Part shown: positions 40,409-48,588 of the stretch, one piece after another
How positions within the stretch are numbered: the first letter of the stretch is position 1
Layout of the letters: the number at the start of each line of letters is the position of its first letter
Source of the DNA: Kineococcus aurantiacus
Lineage (GTDB): Bacteria; Actinomycetota; Actinomycetes; Actinomycetales; Kineococcaceae
Direction: 5' to 3'
Assembly (NCBI RefSeq): GCF_013409345.1
Contig: NZ_JACCBB010000001.1
Span: forward strand, 4,154,001-4,218,000
DNA length: 64,000 nt
Program-made: the position numbers and the translations under genes
Notes under the pieces: generated by a model
The model's database searches: none
What the model was told of the DNA's origin: nothing
Seen by the model: only the letters and a program-made list of their open reading frames with translations

Positions 40409-41521
40409 GTGCGGGTGCTGCACGTGACCCAGCCGACCGTCGCCGGGGTCCCGGTCGTGGTGCGGCAGCTGGTGGCTGACCAGCTCGCGCACGGGTTGCA
40501 GGTCGTGGTGGCCTCCCCGCAGGAGGGGGATCTGCCGGGTTGGCTGGCCCACGACGGGGTGGAGTACCGGCCTTGGGCGGCGACGCGGTCCCCCGGCCCG
40601 GCGGTGGTGGGGGAGGTGGCCCGGTTGCGGGCTCTCGTCGCGGACGTCGACCCGGATCTGGTCCACCTGCACAGCGCGAAGGCGGGGCTGGCCGGACGGC
40701 TCGCCGTCCGTGGGCGGCGGCCCACGGTCTTCCAGCCGCACGCGTGGTCGTTCGAGGCCGTCGAGGGGCTGGTGGGGGCGGCGAGCCTGCGCTGGGAGCG
40801 TTTCGCCGTCCGTTGGACCTCGCTGACGGTGTGCGTGAGCGAGGACGAGCGGCGCCGTGGGGAGGCGGTAGGGGTGCGTGGTGCGACCGTGGTGGTGCCC
40901 AACGGGATCGACGTCCGGGCGCTCGTGCCGGCCGGGGAGACCGAGCGTGCCGCGGCCCGCGCCGAGCTGGGGTTGCCGGCCGGGCCGCTGATCGTCTGCG
41001 TGGGGCGGCTGGCGCGGCAGAAGGGCCAGGACCTGCTGCTGCGGGCTCTGCCCGCCGTTCGCTCAGTGGTGCCGGGGTCCCGTCTGGTCCTCGTCGGGGA
41101 CGGTCCGGACGCCGACGTGCTGCGGGTTGCAGCGCCGGAGGACGTCGTGTTCGCCGGTCACCGCCATGACGTGCGGCGCTGGCTGGTCGCGGCCGACGTC
41201 GTCGCGCTGCCCAGTCGGTGGGAGGCCGGGCTGCCGCTGGTGGCGATGGAGGCGATGGCCTTGGCGCGCTCCGTGGTCTCCACGCGGGTGGCCGGTGTCG
41301 CCGAGCTGCTGCCGGGAGCCGGGGCGGTGGTGGAGCTGGAGGACGTCACGGGTTTGGCGGAGGCCATCGCCGCCCGGCTCGCCAACCCGACCGTCGCCGC
41401 GGCGGAAGGCGCTCACGGCCGCCGCACGGTCGAGGAGCAGCGTGACGTCGTGCGCACGGCAAGACGCGTCCGGCAGGCGTACCAGCAGGCCGTGAGCGTG
41501 TCGGCCACAAGCGCCCAGTGA
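40409..41521 (+). CDS. glycosyltransferase family 4
   Basis: 370 residues, GT-B. HVTQPTVAGVPVVVRQLVADQL, LVHLHSAKAGLAGRLAVRGRRP, VVVPNGIDVRALVP, VGRLARQKGQDLLLRAL and PSRWEAGLPLVAMEAMALARSVVST with E-x7-E. Strong ribosome site AGGAGGAA (about 40398-40405) before GTG 40409. Most like WcaI/CapM-type transferases using UDP-GlcNAc or GDP-mannose type donors, but the sugar is unknown. Confidence 0.87.
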   Translation: MRVLHVTQPTVAGVPVVVRQLVADQLAHGLQVVVASPQEGDLPGWLAHDGVEYRPWAATRSPGPAVVGEVARLRALVADVDPDLVHLHSAKAGLAGRLAVRGRRPTVFQPHAWSFEAVEGLVGAASLRWERFAVRWTSLTVCVSEDERRRGEAVGVRGATVVVPNGIDVRALVPAGETERAAARAELGLPAGPLIVCVGRLARQKGQDLLLRALPAVRSVVPGSRLVLVGDGPDADVLRVAAPEDVVFAGHRHDVRRWLVAADVVALPSRWEAGLPLVAMEAMALARSVVSTRVAGVAELLPGAGAVVELEDVTGLAEAIAARLANPTVAAAEGAHGRRTVEEQRDVVRTARRVRQAYQQAVSVSATSAQ

Positions 41522-41706
41522 CGGTCTGTTGATAGATCCTTGCGCTCAGTGAATGTGAGCAAGTCGTGCAGCTGGATGTGGGGGTTTCGGCCTGCTCGGT
41601 GAGGACCTTGTGCCTACAGTTGTTGAACGGCGCAGGATCCACCAGGGACCCGGGCACGGACTGCCGGCTCGGGGCGCCGAATCACTCCAGCTTCAGGGGG
41701 CGATGG
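41522..41706. other. AT-richer spacer before the initiating transferase
   Basis: 185 bp without a gene. The first 60 bp (41521-41580) are only about 52 percent GC by direct count, far below the surroundings. It probably holds the promoter of the phosphoglycosyltransferase gene; no pair of promoter hexamers is convincing. The ribosome site AGGGGG (41695-41700) belongs to the next gene. Confidence 0.5.
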
Positions 41707-43149
41707 ATGGCCGACGGTGAGACGAGGTCCGTGGGAACCGGGGTCAGCGAGCAGGAGGTCCCGGTGGGAGAACCGGTTCCGGCGGCCCGAACGTTCGATC
41801 CGCGGGCTTTGCGCCCTCGCTTCCTCAAGGGACCGGTCGGGCCTTACCTGCTGTTGGGGGACCTGGCCGCCTTCGCCGTCTCAGCGTTGGCCAGCGGGGT
41901 GTTCGCCCCCGTCCAAGCGGTTGCCCTGGTCGCAGTGGTCGTGTGCTTCTGGGTGTTCGGGCTGTACCGCTCACGCCTGTCGTTGTCGCTGCTGGACGAC
42001 CTGCCCTACTTGCTGGCTGGCGCCGTCCTGTGCCTGACCACTGAGCTCTCGCTGTCGGCGCTGCTCCTGGAACCGCGTCCCCGCTTGGACGCCGTCGAGC
42101 AGTCCCTGGTCTTGCTGCTGGGGGTCCTGGTGCTCCGGCGGCTGGCCTACACCGTGGTCAAGACGGCCCGCCAGATGGGGCTGGTCCGCCACGCTGCCCT
42201 CGTCCTGGGGGCTGGCAACGTGGGTGAGCGGCTCGTCGCCGACCTGCAGGCGCACCGGGAGTACGGCGTCGACCCGGTGGGTTTCGTCGACTCGCTGCCC
42301 CGGCGCGACCCCGAGCTCCTGCCGGCCCCCCTGCTGGGCGGGTATGCAGAACTGGCTGAACTCATCGAGGACTTCGCGGTCCGGGTCGTCGTGGTCGCCT
42401 TCGGCAACCGGCGCGAGGCCGACCTGGTCGACATCCTTCGCACCTGCGACCGCTTGGACTGCGAGATCTTCGTAGTACCCCGCCTGTTCGAGGTGCATAC
42501 GACCACCCGTGACACCGACCAGGTCTGGGGTCTGCCTCTCGTCCGGGTTCGGCGGGCGCCGTTCCGCACCTTCAGCTGGCAGATCAAGCGGGCCGTCGAC
42601 GTCGCGCTCTCCGGTGCCGCTCTGCTGGCGCTGTCGCCTGTGATGCTGGCGTGCGCGCTGGCCGTGCGGTTCGAAGGGGGCCCTGGGATCATCTTCCGGC
42701 AGGTCCGGGTCGGTCTGGACGGGTCCCCGTTCGAGGTGCTGAAGTTCCGCTCGCTGAAACCGGTGGACGACACCGAGTCGGCGACGAACTGGAACATCAA
42801 GCACGACGACCGCCTCGGCCCGGTCGGCCGTTTCCTGCGCAAGTCCTCCCTCGACGAGCTCCCGCAACTGTGGAACATCCTGCGCGGCGACATGAGCTTG
42901 GTCGGACCCCGGCCCGAACGACCGCACTTCGTCGACGAGTTCACTGCCCGCGTCCCGCGCTACATGGCTCGGCACCGGGTGCCAGCCGGTCTGACCGGCT
43001 GGGCGCAGGTCCACGGTCTGCGGGGGGACACCTCGATCGAGGACCGGGCCAGCTTCGACAACTACTACATCGAGAACTGGTCGCTCTGGGGCGATCTGAA
43101 GATCATGGCCCGTACGATCAGCCAGGTCGTGGGGGCTCGCGGCGGCTGA
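41707..43149 (+). CDS. polyprenyl-phosphate glycosyl-1-phosphate transferase (WbaP-like)
   Basis: 480 residues. N-terminus: about four membrane helices (from about residue 38), then a CoA-binding-like Rossmann part (ALVLGAGNVGERLVADL, about 160), and a C-terminal bacterial sugar transferase domain from about 295: RAVDVALSGAALLALSPVMLA (membrane hairpin), IIFRQVRVGLDG, FEVLKFRSLKP, SSLDELPQLWNILRGDMSLVGPRP and AGLTGWAQVHGLRG. It transfers a sugar-1-phosphate to undecaprenyl phosphate and so starts synthesis. Long N-terminal region places it in the WbaP/CpsE group. ATG 41707 chosen for the ribosome site AGGGGG at 6-nt spacing. Stop lies 6 bp before the DUF456 repeat. Confidence 0.9.
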   Translation: MADGETRSVGTGVSEQEVPVGEPVPAARTFDPRALRPRFLKGPVGPYLLLGDLAAFAVSALASGVFAPVQAVALVAVVVCFWVFGLYRSRLSLSLLDDLPYLLAGAVLCLTTELSLSALLLEPRPRLDAVEQSLVLLLGVLVLRRLAYTVVKTARQMGLVRHAALVLGAGNVGERLVADLQAHREYGVDPVGFVDSLPRRDPELLPAPLLGGYAELAELIEDFAVRVVVVAFGNRREADLVDILRTCDRLDCEIFVVPRLFEVHTTTRDTDQVWGLPLVRVRRAPFRTFSWQIKRAVDVALSGAALLALSPVMLACALAVRFEGGPGIIFRQVRVGLDGSPFEVLKFRSLKPVDDTESATNWNIKHDDRLGPVGRFLRKSSLDELPQLWNILRGDMSLVGPRPERPHFVDEFTARVPRYMARHRVPAGLTGWAQVHGLRGDTSIEDRASFDNYYIENWSLWGDLKIMARTISQVVGARGG

Positions 43150-43155
43150 GCGCGC

Positions 43156-43409
43156 TCAGCGCAGGCTGAGCGCCCCGACGGCCCAGACGATCGCGGCGAG
43201 CGTCCCGGCGCCCGCCTCGATCGCCACGCCGAGCCCGACGTTCTTCAGGGCCACGACGGTCGAGCGCCAAGCCGAGCGCCCCCGGTCCGGGCCCCGGCCG
43301 GTCCCGGCCAGCTCGCCGAGGAAGACGCCGAGCACGAAGCCCAGCGGCAGCCCCACGACGGGGACGGCGAAGAACCCCACGACGCCCAGGACCGCGCCGA
43401 GCAGGAGGG
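43156..43409. repeat. 254-bp direct repeat, right copy
   Basis: The intact member of the pair; the left copy is at 24415-24668. It is the 3' half of the functional DUF456 gene. Together the repeats define a unit of 18741 bp (repeat start to repeat start). Confidence 0.92.
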
Positions 43410-43650
43410 TGGTGCGGCGGATGCCGGCGCGGGTCATGCGCCGGCCGGGCAGCAGGTACATCGCGACCTGGCCGGCGGCCAGGACCAGCGCGGACCCGGC
43501 GAAGAACCACCACGCGGCGCCGCCCTCGACGAGCGCCCACGCGAGGGTCGCCACGGCGATCAGGACGGTGCCGGGCAGCACCGGGACGACGACGCCGACG
43601 AGCCCGACGGCGATCGCCAGCGCGACGACGACGAGCCCGGCGTCACCCAC
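43156..43650 (-). CDS. DUF456 family membrane protein
   Basis: 164 residues with about five hydrophobic segments. DUF456 hallmarks: LVGVVVPVLPGTVLIAVATLAWAL at the N-terminus and [30 protein letters not shown], where the glycine-zipper/P-x-x-G pattern is typical. Function unknown. Its 3' half is the source of the fragment at 24415-24668. Faces the last island gene with 6 bp between stop codons. Confidence 0.85.
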   Translation of the reverse strand: MGDAGLVVVALAIAVGLVGVVVPVLPGTVLIAVATLAWALVEGGAAWWFFAGSALVLAAGQVAMYLLPGRRMTRAGIRRTTLLLGAVLGVVGFFAVPVVGLPLGFVLGVFLGELAGTGRGPDRGRSAWRSTVVALKNVGLGVAIEAGAGTLAAIVWAVGALSLR

Positions 43651-43689
43651 GGTGACGCCGGGCTCGCCGGTGGAACGGGTCGATCTCGA

Positions 43690-43926
43690 TCAGCGCTCGT
43701 CGGGCGCCGCGGTCGACGACGTGGCCGCGAGCTTCTGCGACTCGTCGTGGACGTGGGCGCCCGCGGCGCGCAGGGCCTGGCCGTGCTCGCGGCCGTGGTG
43801 AGCGCAGAAGAGGAGCTCACCACCGGCGGAGAGCACGACCCGCACGTAGGCCTGGGCACCGCACCGGTCGCACCGGTCCGAGGCGGTCATGGGGGCGTTG
43901 CTGAGGGTGGTCGTGGCGGTGGTCAT
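43690..43926 (-). CDS. DUF7455 zinc-ribbon-like protein
   Basis: 78 residues (MTTATTTLSNAPMTASDRC...). Contains CDRCGAQAYV and FCAHHG, a CxxC...CxxH zinc-ribbon of the small actinobacterial family found next to the ParE-type topoisomerase and sigA genes. AAGGAG ribosome site lies about 8 nt before ATG 43926. Function unknown. Divergent from parE across a 214-bp spacer. Confidence 0.85.
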   Translation of the reverse strand: MTTATTTLSNAPMTASDRCDRCGAQAYVRVVLSAGGELLFCAHHGREHGQALRAAGAHVHDESQKLAATSSTAAPDER

Positions 43927-44140
43927 CCGCGCGGCTCCTTCCGGGTCGTGCACGCTGGCGGGCAGCTGCTGCTCCCACCGGACACTCTTCCCCAACCCGC
44001 GGCGCCCCGCGCGCGTTCCCACGCCGTCGGAGCAACGCGTTCGCTCGTAGCGGAGGTGGTCTCGGTCACACGGCCCGCGTCGCGGGCCCCGCCGCGCGCC
44101 GCCGGCCCGGTGCCGCCGCCGTGCCCCGTAGGCTTCCGGG
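43927..44140. promoter_or_regulatory. divergent promoter region of DUF7455 and parE
   Basis: 214-bp spacer. On the plus strand TAGGCT (44129-44134) ends 6 nt before the parE GTG, the leaderless layout. The minus-strand side carries the AAGGAG ribosome site of the DUF7455 gene, so that transcript has a leader. No repeat of note. Confidence 0.45.
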
Positions 44141-46240
44141 GTGACTCCGCCCCGTTCGCCGTCCGCCGGTCCCGCCGGTGCCGAGGACAAGTACACCGCC
44201 GCCAACCTGCTCGTCCTCGAGGGGCTCGAGGCGGTCCGCAAGCGCCCCGGCATGTACATCGGCTCGACCGACTCGCGCGGTCTCATGCACTGCCTGTGGG
44301 AGATCATCGACAACTCCGTCGACGAGGCGCTGGGCGGTCACTGCTCCTCCATCACCGTGGTCCTGCACGCCGACGGCTCCGTGGAGGTCCACGACGACGG
44401 TCGCGGCATCCCCGTCGACGTCGAGCGGCGCACGGGCCTGTCGGGCGTGGAGGTCGTCTTCACCCACCTGCACGCCGGCGGCAAGTTCGGCGGCGGGTCG
44501 TACTCGGCCTCGGGGGGCCTGCACGGCGTGGGGGCCAGCGTCGTCAACGCGCTGAGCTCGCGGCTGGACGTCCAGGTCGACCGCGGCGGCAAGACGTACG
44601 CCACGAGCTTCCGGCGCGGGGCTCCCGGCCGCTACGCCGGCGAGGGCCCGGACGCGCCGTTCACCCCGGCCACGGGCCTGGAGGTCGTGGGCCGCGCCAA
44701 GCGCGGGGTCACGGGCACCCGGGTGCGGTACTGGGCCGACACGCAGGTCTTCCTCAAGGACGCGAAGTTCTCCTACGAGGACCTCACGGCCCGCGCCCGC
44801 CAGACGTCCTTCCTCGTCCCGGGGCTGCGGATCGTGCTGCGCGACGAGCGGTCGGGGGAGGCGGTCGAGGAGGTCTTCCAGCACGACGGCGGGATCGGCG
44901 AGTACGCCGACTTCCTCACCCCCGACGCACCGGTCACGAGCGTGTGGCGCCTGCAGGGCGAGGACGTCTTCACCGAGACGGTCCCCGTCCTGGACGACTC
45001 CGGGCACATGGACATGCAGGACGTCGAGCGCCGCTGCGCCGTCGACGTCGCGCTGCGCTGGGGCACCGGCTACGACCAGACGGTCCGCTCGTTCGTCAAC
45101 ATCATCGCCACGCCCAAGGGCGGCTCGCACCTGTCCGGCTTCGAGCAGGGCCTGTTCGCGGCCGTGAAGAAGCAGGTTGACGCCCAGGCGCGCCGGCTGA
45201 AGGTGGGCAAGGACGAGAAGCTGGAGAAGGACGACATCCTCGCCGGCATGACGGCCGTGGTGACCGTCCGGCTGGCCGAGCCGCAGTTCGAGGGGCAGAC
45301 CAAGGAGGTCCTGGGGACCGCGGCCGTGCGGGCCATCGTCCGCAAGGTGGTGGAGAACCAGCTGGGGGAGATCCTCACCAGCCCCGGGCGGGACCAGAAG
45401 GCGCAGGCCACGGCGGTGCTGGACAAGGTCGTCACGGAGATGAAGTCGCGCATCTCGGCGCGGCTGCACAAGGAGACCCAGCGCCGCAAGAACGCGCTGG
45501 AGAGCTCCTCGCTGCCGCCGAAGCTGAAGGACTGCCGCTCCGACGACGTCACCAACACCGAGCTGTTCCTCGTCGAGGGCGACTCGGCGCTGGGCACGGC
45601 CATGGGGGCGCGCGACTCGGAGTACCAGGCGCTGCTGCCGTTGCGGGGCAAGATCCTCAACGTCCAGAAGGCGTCCGTGACGGACATGCTGAAGAACGCC
45701 GAGTGCGCCTCGATCATCCAGGTGGTGGGCGGGGGGTCGGGCCGCAGCTTCGACCTCGACGCGGTGCGCTACGGCAAGGTCGTGCTCATGACGGACGCGG
45801 ACGTGGACGGCGCGCACATCCGCACGCTGCTGCTGACGCTGTTCTTCCGGTACATGCGCCCGCTCATCGACGCGGGCCGGGTCTTCGCGGCCGTCCCGCC
45901 GCTGCACCGGCTCGAGGTGACGCAGGCCGGGAAGAAGGGCAAGGAGGTGGTCTACACGTACTCCGACGCCGAGCTGCGCCGCGTCACGGCCGACCTGGCC
46001 CGGCGCGGCCGCACCTACCGGGAGCCGCAGCGCTACAAGGGGCTGGGGGAGATGGACGAGGACCAGCTGGCCGAGACGACGATGGAGCGTCAGCACCGCA
46101 CCCTGCGCCGGGTGACGGTGTCGGACGGCGCGGCGGCCGAGCGGGTCTTCGAGCTGCTCATGGGCAACGACGTCGCCCCGCGCAAGGACTTCATCATCGC
46201 CGGCGCCGAGGGCATCGACCGGGACCGCATCGACGCCTGA
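44141..46240 (+). CDS. parE: DNA topoisomerase IV-type subunit B (ParE/GyrB2)
   Basis: 699 residues. GHKL ATPase (about 25-240): KRPGMYIGST, EIIDNSVDEAL, HDDGRGIPVD, GGLHGVGASVVNAL. Transducer follows, then the TOPRIM part with TELFLVEGDSALGTAM and VLMTDADVDGAHIRTLLLTLFFR and the C-terminal RYKGLGEMDEDQLAETTM. Passes DNA and separates daughter chromosomes together with the ParC-type subunit encoded at 56626. Actinobacteria that carry this gene also have a gyrBA pair near dnaA, which is outside this window, so ParE is the likelier label. GTG start with TAGGCT 6 nt upstream. Confidence 0.93.
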   Translation: MTPPRSPSAGPAGAEDKYTAANLLVLEGLEAVRKRPGMYIGSTDSRGLMHCLWEIIDNSVDEALGGHCSSITVVLHADGSVEVHDDGRGIPVDVERRTGLSGVEVVFTHLHAGGKFGGGSYSASGGLHGVGASVVNALSSRLDVQVDRGGKTYATSFRRGAPGRYAGEGPDAPFTPATGLEVVGRAKRGVTGTRVRYWADTQVFLKDAKFSYEDLTARARQTSFLVPGLRIVLRDERSGEAVEEVFQHDGGIGEYADFLTPDAPVTSVWRLQGEDVFTETVPVLDDSGHMDMQDVERRCAVDVALRWGTGYDQTVRSFVNIIATPKGGSHLSGFEQGLFAAVKKQVDAQARRLKVGKDEKLEKDDILAGMTAVVTVRLAEPQFEGQTKEVLGTAAVRAIVRKVVENQLGEILTSPGRDQKAQATAVLDKVVTEMKSRISARLHKETQRRKNALESSSLPPKLKDCRSDDVTNTELFLVEGDSALGTAMGARDSEYQALLPLRGKILNVQKASVTDMLKNAECASIIQVVGGGSGRSFDLDAVRYGKVVLMTDADVDGAHIRTLLLTLFFRYMRPLIDAGRVFAAVPPLHRLEVTQAGKKGKEVVYTYSDAELRRVTADLARRGRTYREPQRYKGLGEMDEDQLAETTMERQHRTLRRVTVSDGAAAERVFELLMGNDVAPRKDFIIAGAEGIDRDRIDA

Positions 46241-46261
46241 GCCGCTGCGGCACCGCACGAG

Positions 46262-46297
46262 ACCCCGGCCCGGGTGACGGGGCCGGGGTTTTTGTTT
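46262..46297 (+). terminator. Rho-independent terminator after parE
   Basis: Stem ACCCCGGCC / GGCCGGGGT (9 bp, 10-nt loop) followed by TTTTTGTTT. This is the best classical terminator in the window and separates parE from the fructose PTS operon. Confidence 0.85.
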
Positions 46298-46333
46298 GCC
46301 TCCGGACCCCGTGTCCGTTCCCTTCCGAACGTG

Positions 46334-46363
46334 TTGACTTCATGTCCGGGGAGGGCGTAGAAC
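46334..46363 (+). promoter_or_regulatory. promoter of the fruR-fruK-fru-ptsHI operon
   Basis: -35 TTGACT (46334-46339) and -10-like TAGAAC (46358-46363) with an 18-bp spacer. Transcription would begin about 46370 and read the 14-bp palindrome before the first ATG at 46416. Confidence 0.5.
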
Positions 46364-46373
46364 TGTCCTCGCA

Positions 46374-46387
46374 CGACCGATCGGTCG
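46374..46387. promoter_or_regulatory. palindromic operator candidate for the DeoR-type regulator
   Basis: Perfect 14-bp palindrome CGACCGATCGGTCG just downstream of the predicted start point and 28 bp before the fruR ATG. A second inverted repeat GTTC-N6-GAAC lies at about 46317-46331 upstream of the -35. Either fits repression by the operon's own DeoR protein. Confidence 0.4.
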
Positions 46388-46415
46388 ACGAAGACGTCAG
46401 CGCGGGAGCCAGCCC

Positions 46416-47177
46416 ATGTACGCACCGGAGCGCCACCAGGCCATCCTCCGGGTGGCGCGCGAGGCCGGCCGCGCCGAGGTCGCCGCGCTGGCCGACCTGC
46501 TCGACGTGACGCCCGAGACGATCCGCCGCGACCTGACCGTCCTGGAGCGCCGGGGGGTCCTGCGCCGCGTCCACGGCGGGGCCATCCCCGTCGAGCGCCT
46601 CGGCGCGGAGCTGGCCGTGCCCGAGCGTCAGGACGTCGCCGGCGCCGAGAAGGACCGCATCGCCAAGACCGCCCTGGCCGAGCTGCCCGACGGCGGGACC
46701 CTGCTCGTCGACGCCGGCACGACGACCGCGCGCTTCGCCGAGCTCCTGCCGACCGACCGGGAGCTGGTCGTCGTGACCCACGCCCTGCCGATCGCGCTGG
46801 TCGTGGCCAGCCGCCCGAACCTCACGCTGCACCTGGTCGGGGGGACCGTCCGCGGCCGCACCCTGGCGGCCGTCGGCGGCTGGGCCGAGCGGGCCCTGGC
46901 CGAGGTGTTCGCCGATGTCGCCTTCCTCGGCACCAACGCCCTGACCGTCGAGCACGGCCTCACCACGCCCGACCTGGCCGAGGCGGCCGTCAAGCGCGCC
47001 CTCATCTCCTCCGCCCGGCGCACCGTCGTCCTGGCCGACCACACCAAGTTCGGCCGCGACGACTTCGCCCACGTCGCAGACCTGGAGGCTGTCGACACCG
47101 TGATCACCGACACCACGACCGATCCCGACCTCGTCTCCGACATCGAGGCCGCCGGCCCCCGGGTCGTGCGCGCATGA
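46416..47177 (+). CDS. fruR: DeoR-family repressor of fructose utilisation
   Basis: 253 residues. DeoR HTH at 5-60 (RHQAILRVAREAGRAEVAALADLLDVTPETIRRDLTVLERRGVLRRVHGGAIPVE), then a phosphosugar isomerase-like effector domain with DAGTTTARFAELL, LVGGTVRGRTLAAVGGWAE and the typical end RRTVVLADHTKFGRDDFAHVADLEAVDTVITDT. The effector is probably fructose 1-phosphate, from the gene context. Its stop overlaps the fruK start by 4 bp, so it is the first gene of the operon and likely self-regulating. Confidence 0.86.
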   Translation: MYAPERHQAILRVAREAGRAEVAALADLLDVTPETIRRDLTVLERRGVLRRVHGGAIPVERLGAELAVPERQDVAGAEKDRIAKTALAELPDGGTLLVDAGTTTARFAELLPTDRELVVVTHALPIALVVASRPNLTLHLVGGTVRGRTLAAVGGWAERALAEVFADVAFLGTNALTVEHGLTTPDLAEAAVKRALISSARRTVVLADHTKFGRDDFAHVADLEAVDTVITDTTTDPDLVSDIEAAGPRVVRA

Positions 47178-48133
47178 GGTTCCTGACCGTCACCCCCAAC
47201 CCCAGCGTCGACCACACGGTCGAGCTGCACGCCCTGACCCGCGGCGAGGTGCACCGCGCCCTCGCGGGGTCGGTCGAGGCCGGCGGCAAGGGCGTCAACG
47301 TCGCCCGGGTCCTGGCCCGCCACGGGCACGCCGCCGGCGCCGTCCTGCCCTCGGGCGGGGTCGACGGCACCCGGCTGGAGACCCTGCTGGCCCCGCAGGA
47401 CGTGCGCGCCGTCACCGTCCCCATCGCCGGTTCCGTGCGGACGAACACCACGATCGTCGAGCACGACGGCACGACGACCAAGCTCAACGAACCCGGCCCG
47501 GAACTGCGCGCCGCCGACGTGGAAGCGCTGCAGGACACCGTGTCCCGCGAGCTCGCCGCGAACCCCGACTGGCTGGTGAGCAGCGGCTCGCTGCCCCCGG
47601 GGGCCCCGGCCGACCTGCACGCGCGGTTCGTGCGCGCCGCCCGCCGGCTCGGCGTCCGCTCCGCCGTCGACACCAGCGGCGCGGCCCTGGCCGCCGCCGT
47701 CGAGGCGGGCCCGGACGTCCTGAAGCCGAACGAGGACGAGCTCGCCGAGCTCCTGGGCCGGGAGCTGCACACCGTCGGCGACGTCGTCGCGGCGGCCGCC
47801 GAACTGCGCACCCGTGGCGTCGGCGAGGTCCTCGTGAGCCTCGGCGGCGCCGGTGCCCTCCTCGTCGGCGACGAGGGCACCGCGTGGGCCGGCGGGCCGG
47901 CCCTCGTGCCGCTGAGCACCGTCGGCGCCGGGGACTGCACCCTCGCCGGTTTCCTGCACGCGCGCGGGACCGCGACGCAGCGCCTGGCGACGGCCGTGGC
48001 CTGGGGACGGGCCGCCGTGCTGCTGCCGGGCAGCACCGTCCCCGGACCCGCCGGGACCTCCGCCGCGGCCGCCGCCGTCCGAACCCTCGACGACCCCCAC
48101 CCCGACACCCTCGTGAAGGACCTCCAGCGATGA
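47174..48133 (+). CDS. fruK: 1-phosphofructokinase
   Basis: 319 residues, PfkB family. LTVTPNPSVDHTVELHALTRGEVHRA (N-terminal TxNPxxD...), GGKGVNVARVLARHGH, KPNEDELAELLGREL, and GAGDCTLAGFLHA with the catalytic Asp. Phosphorylates fructose 1-phosphate to fructose 1,6-bisphosphate with ATP, so PTS-imported fructose enters glycolysis. The substrate assignment rests on the family motifs and on flanking fructose PTS genes. ATGA overlaps on both sides. Confidence 0.92.
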   Translation: MRFLTVTPNPSVDHTVELHALTRGEVHRALAGSVEAGGKGVNVARVLARHGHAAGAVLPSGGVDGTRLETLLAPQDVRAVTVPIAGSVRTNTTIVEHDGTTTKLNEPGPELRAADVEALQDTVSRELAANPDWLVSSGSLPPGAPADLHARFVRAARRLGVRSAVDTSGAALAAAVEAGPDVLKPNEDELAELLGRELHTVGDVVAAAAELRTRGVGEVLVSLGGAGALLVGDEGTAWAGGPALVPLSTVGAGDCTLAGFLHARGTATQRLATAVAWGRAAVLLPGSTVPGPAGTSAAAAAVRTLDDPHPDTLVKDLQR

Positions 48134-48588
48134 CCGACCTGACCGCGCCCGAACTCGTCCTCGTCGACCTGCGGGCCACCGACCGCGTCGACGCGACCCG
48201 CCAGCTCGCCCGGACCCTCGCCGAGGCCGGCCGCGTCACCGACCTCGAGCAGTTCCTCGCCGACGTCGCCGCCCGCGAGCAGCAGATGGCCACGGGCATT
48301 CCCGGGGGCATCGGCCTGCCGCACGCCCGCTCCGCGGCCGTCACCGTCCCCAGCCTGGCCATCGGCCGCGTCGTGGACGGCGCGGGCATCGACTGGGGCG
48401 CCGAGGACGGCCCGGCGAACCTCGTCTTCCTCATCGCCGCCCCCGCCGAGGGCGAGGCCGACCACCTGCAGATCCTCGCCCAGCTCGCCCGCAAGCTCGT
48501 GCACGTCTCCTTCCGCCAGTCCCTCCTCGAGGCCCCCGACGCCGCCGCCGTCGCCTCGACCGTCATGAAAGAGGTGTACGGACGATGA
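48130..48588 (+). CDS. fructose-specific PTS Enzyme IIA
   Basis: 152 residues, PTS EIIA of the mannitol/fructose (Ntr-like) class. GIPGGIGLPHARSAAV holds the phosphorylated histidine; EGEADHLQILAQLARKL is the family's helix after the active site. Takes phosphate from HPr and gives it to the EIIB domain of the next gene. Separate EIIA plus fused EIIBC is an alternative to the fused FruA. Starts with ATGA overlap after fruK. Confidence 0.88.
   Translation: MTDLTAPELVLVDLRATDRVDATRQLARTLAEAGRVTDLEQFLADVAAREQQMATGIPGGIGLPHARSAAVTVPSLAIGRVVDGAGIDWGAEDGPANLVFLIAAPAEGEADHLQILAQLARKLVHVSFRQSLLEAPDAAAVASTVMKEVYGR

Noticed and set aside
24415-43409. Transposon or integrative element with terminal repeats
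   Set aside because: The repeats are direct and derive from a gene fragment; there is no transposase, integrase or target-site duplication in the window.
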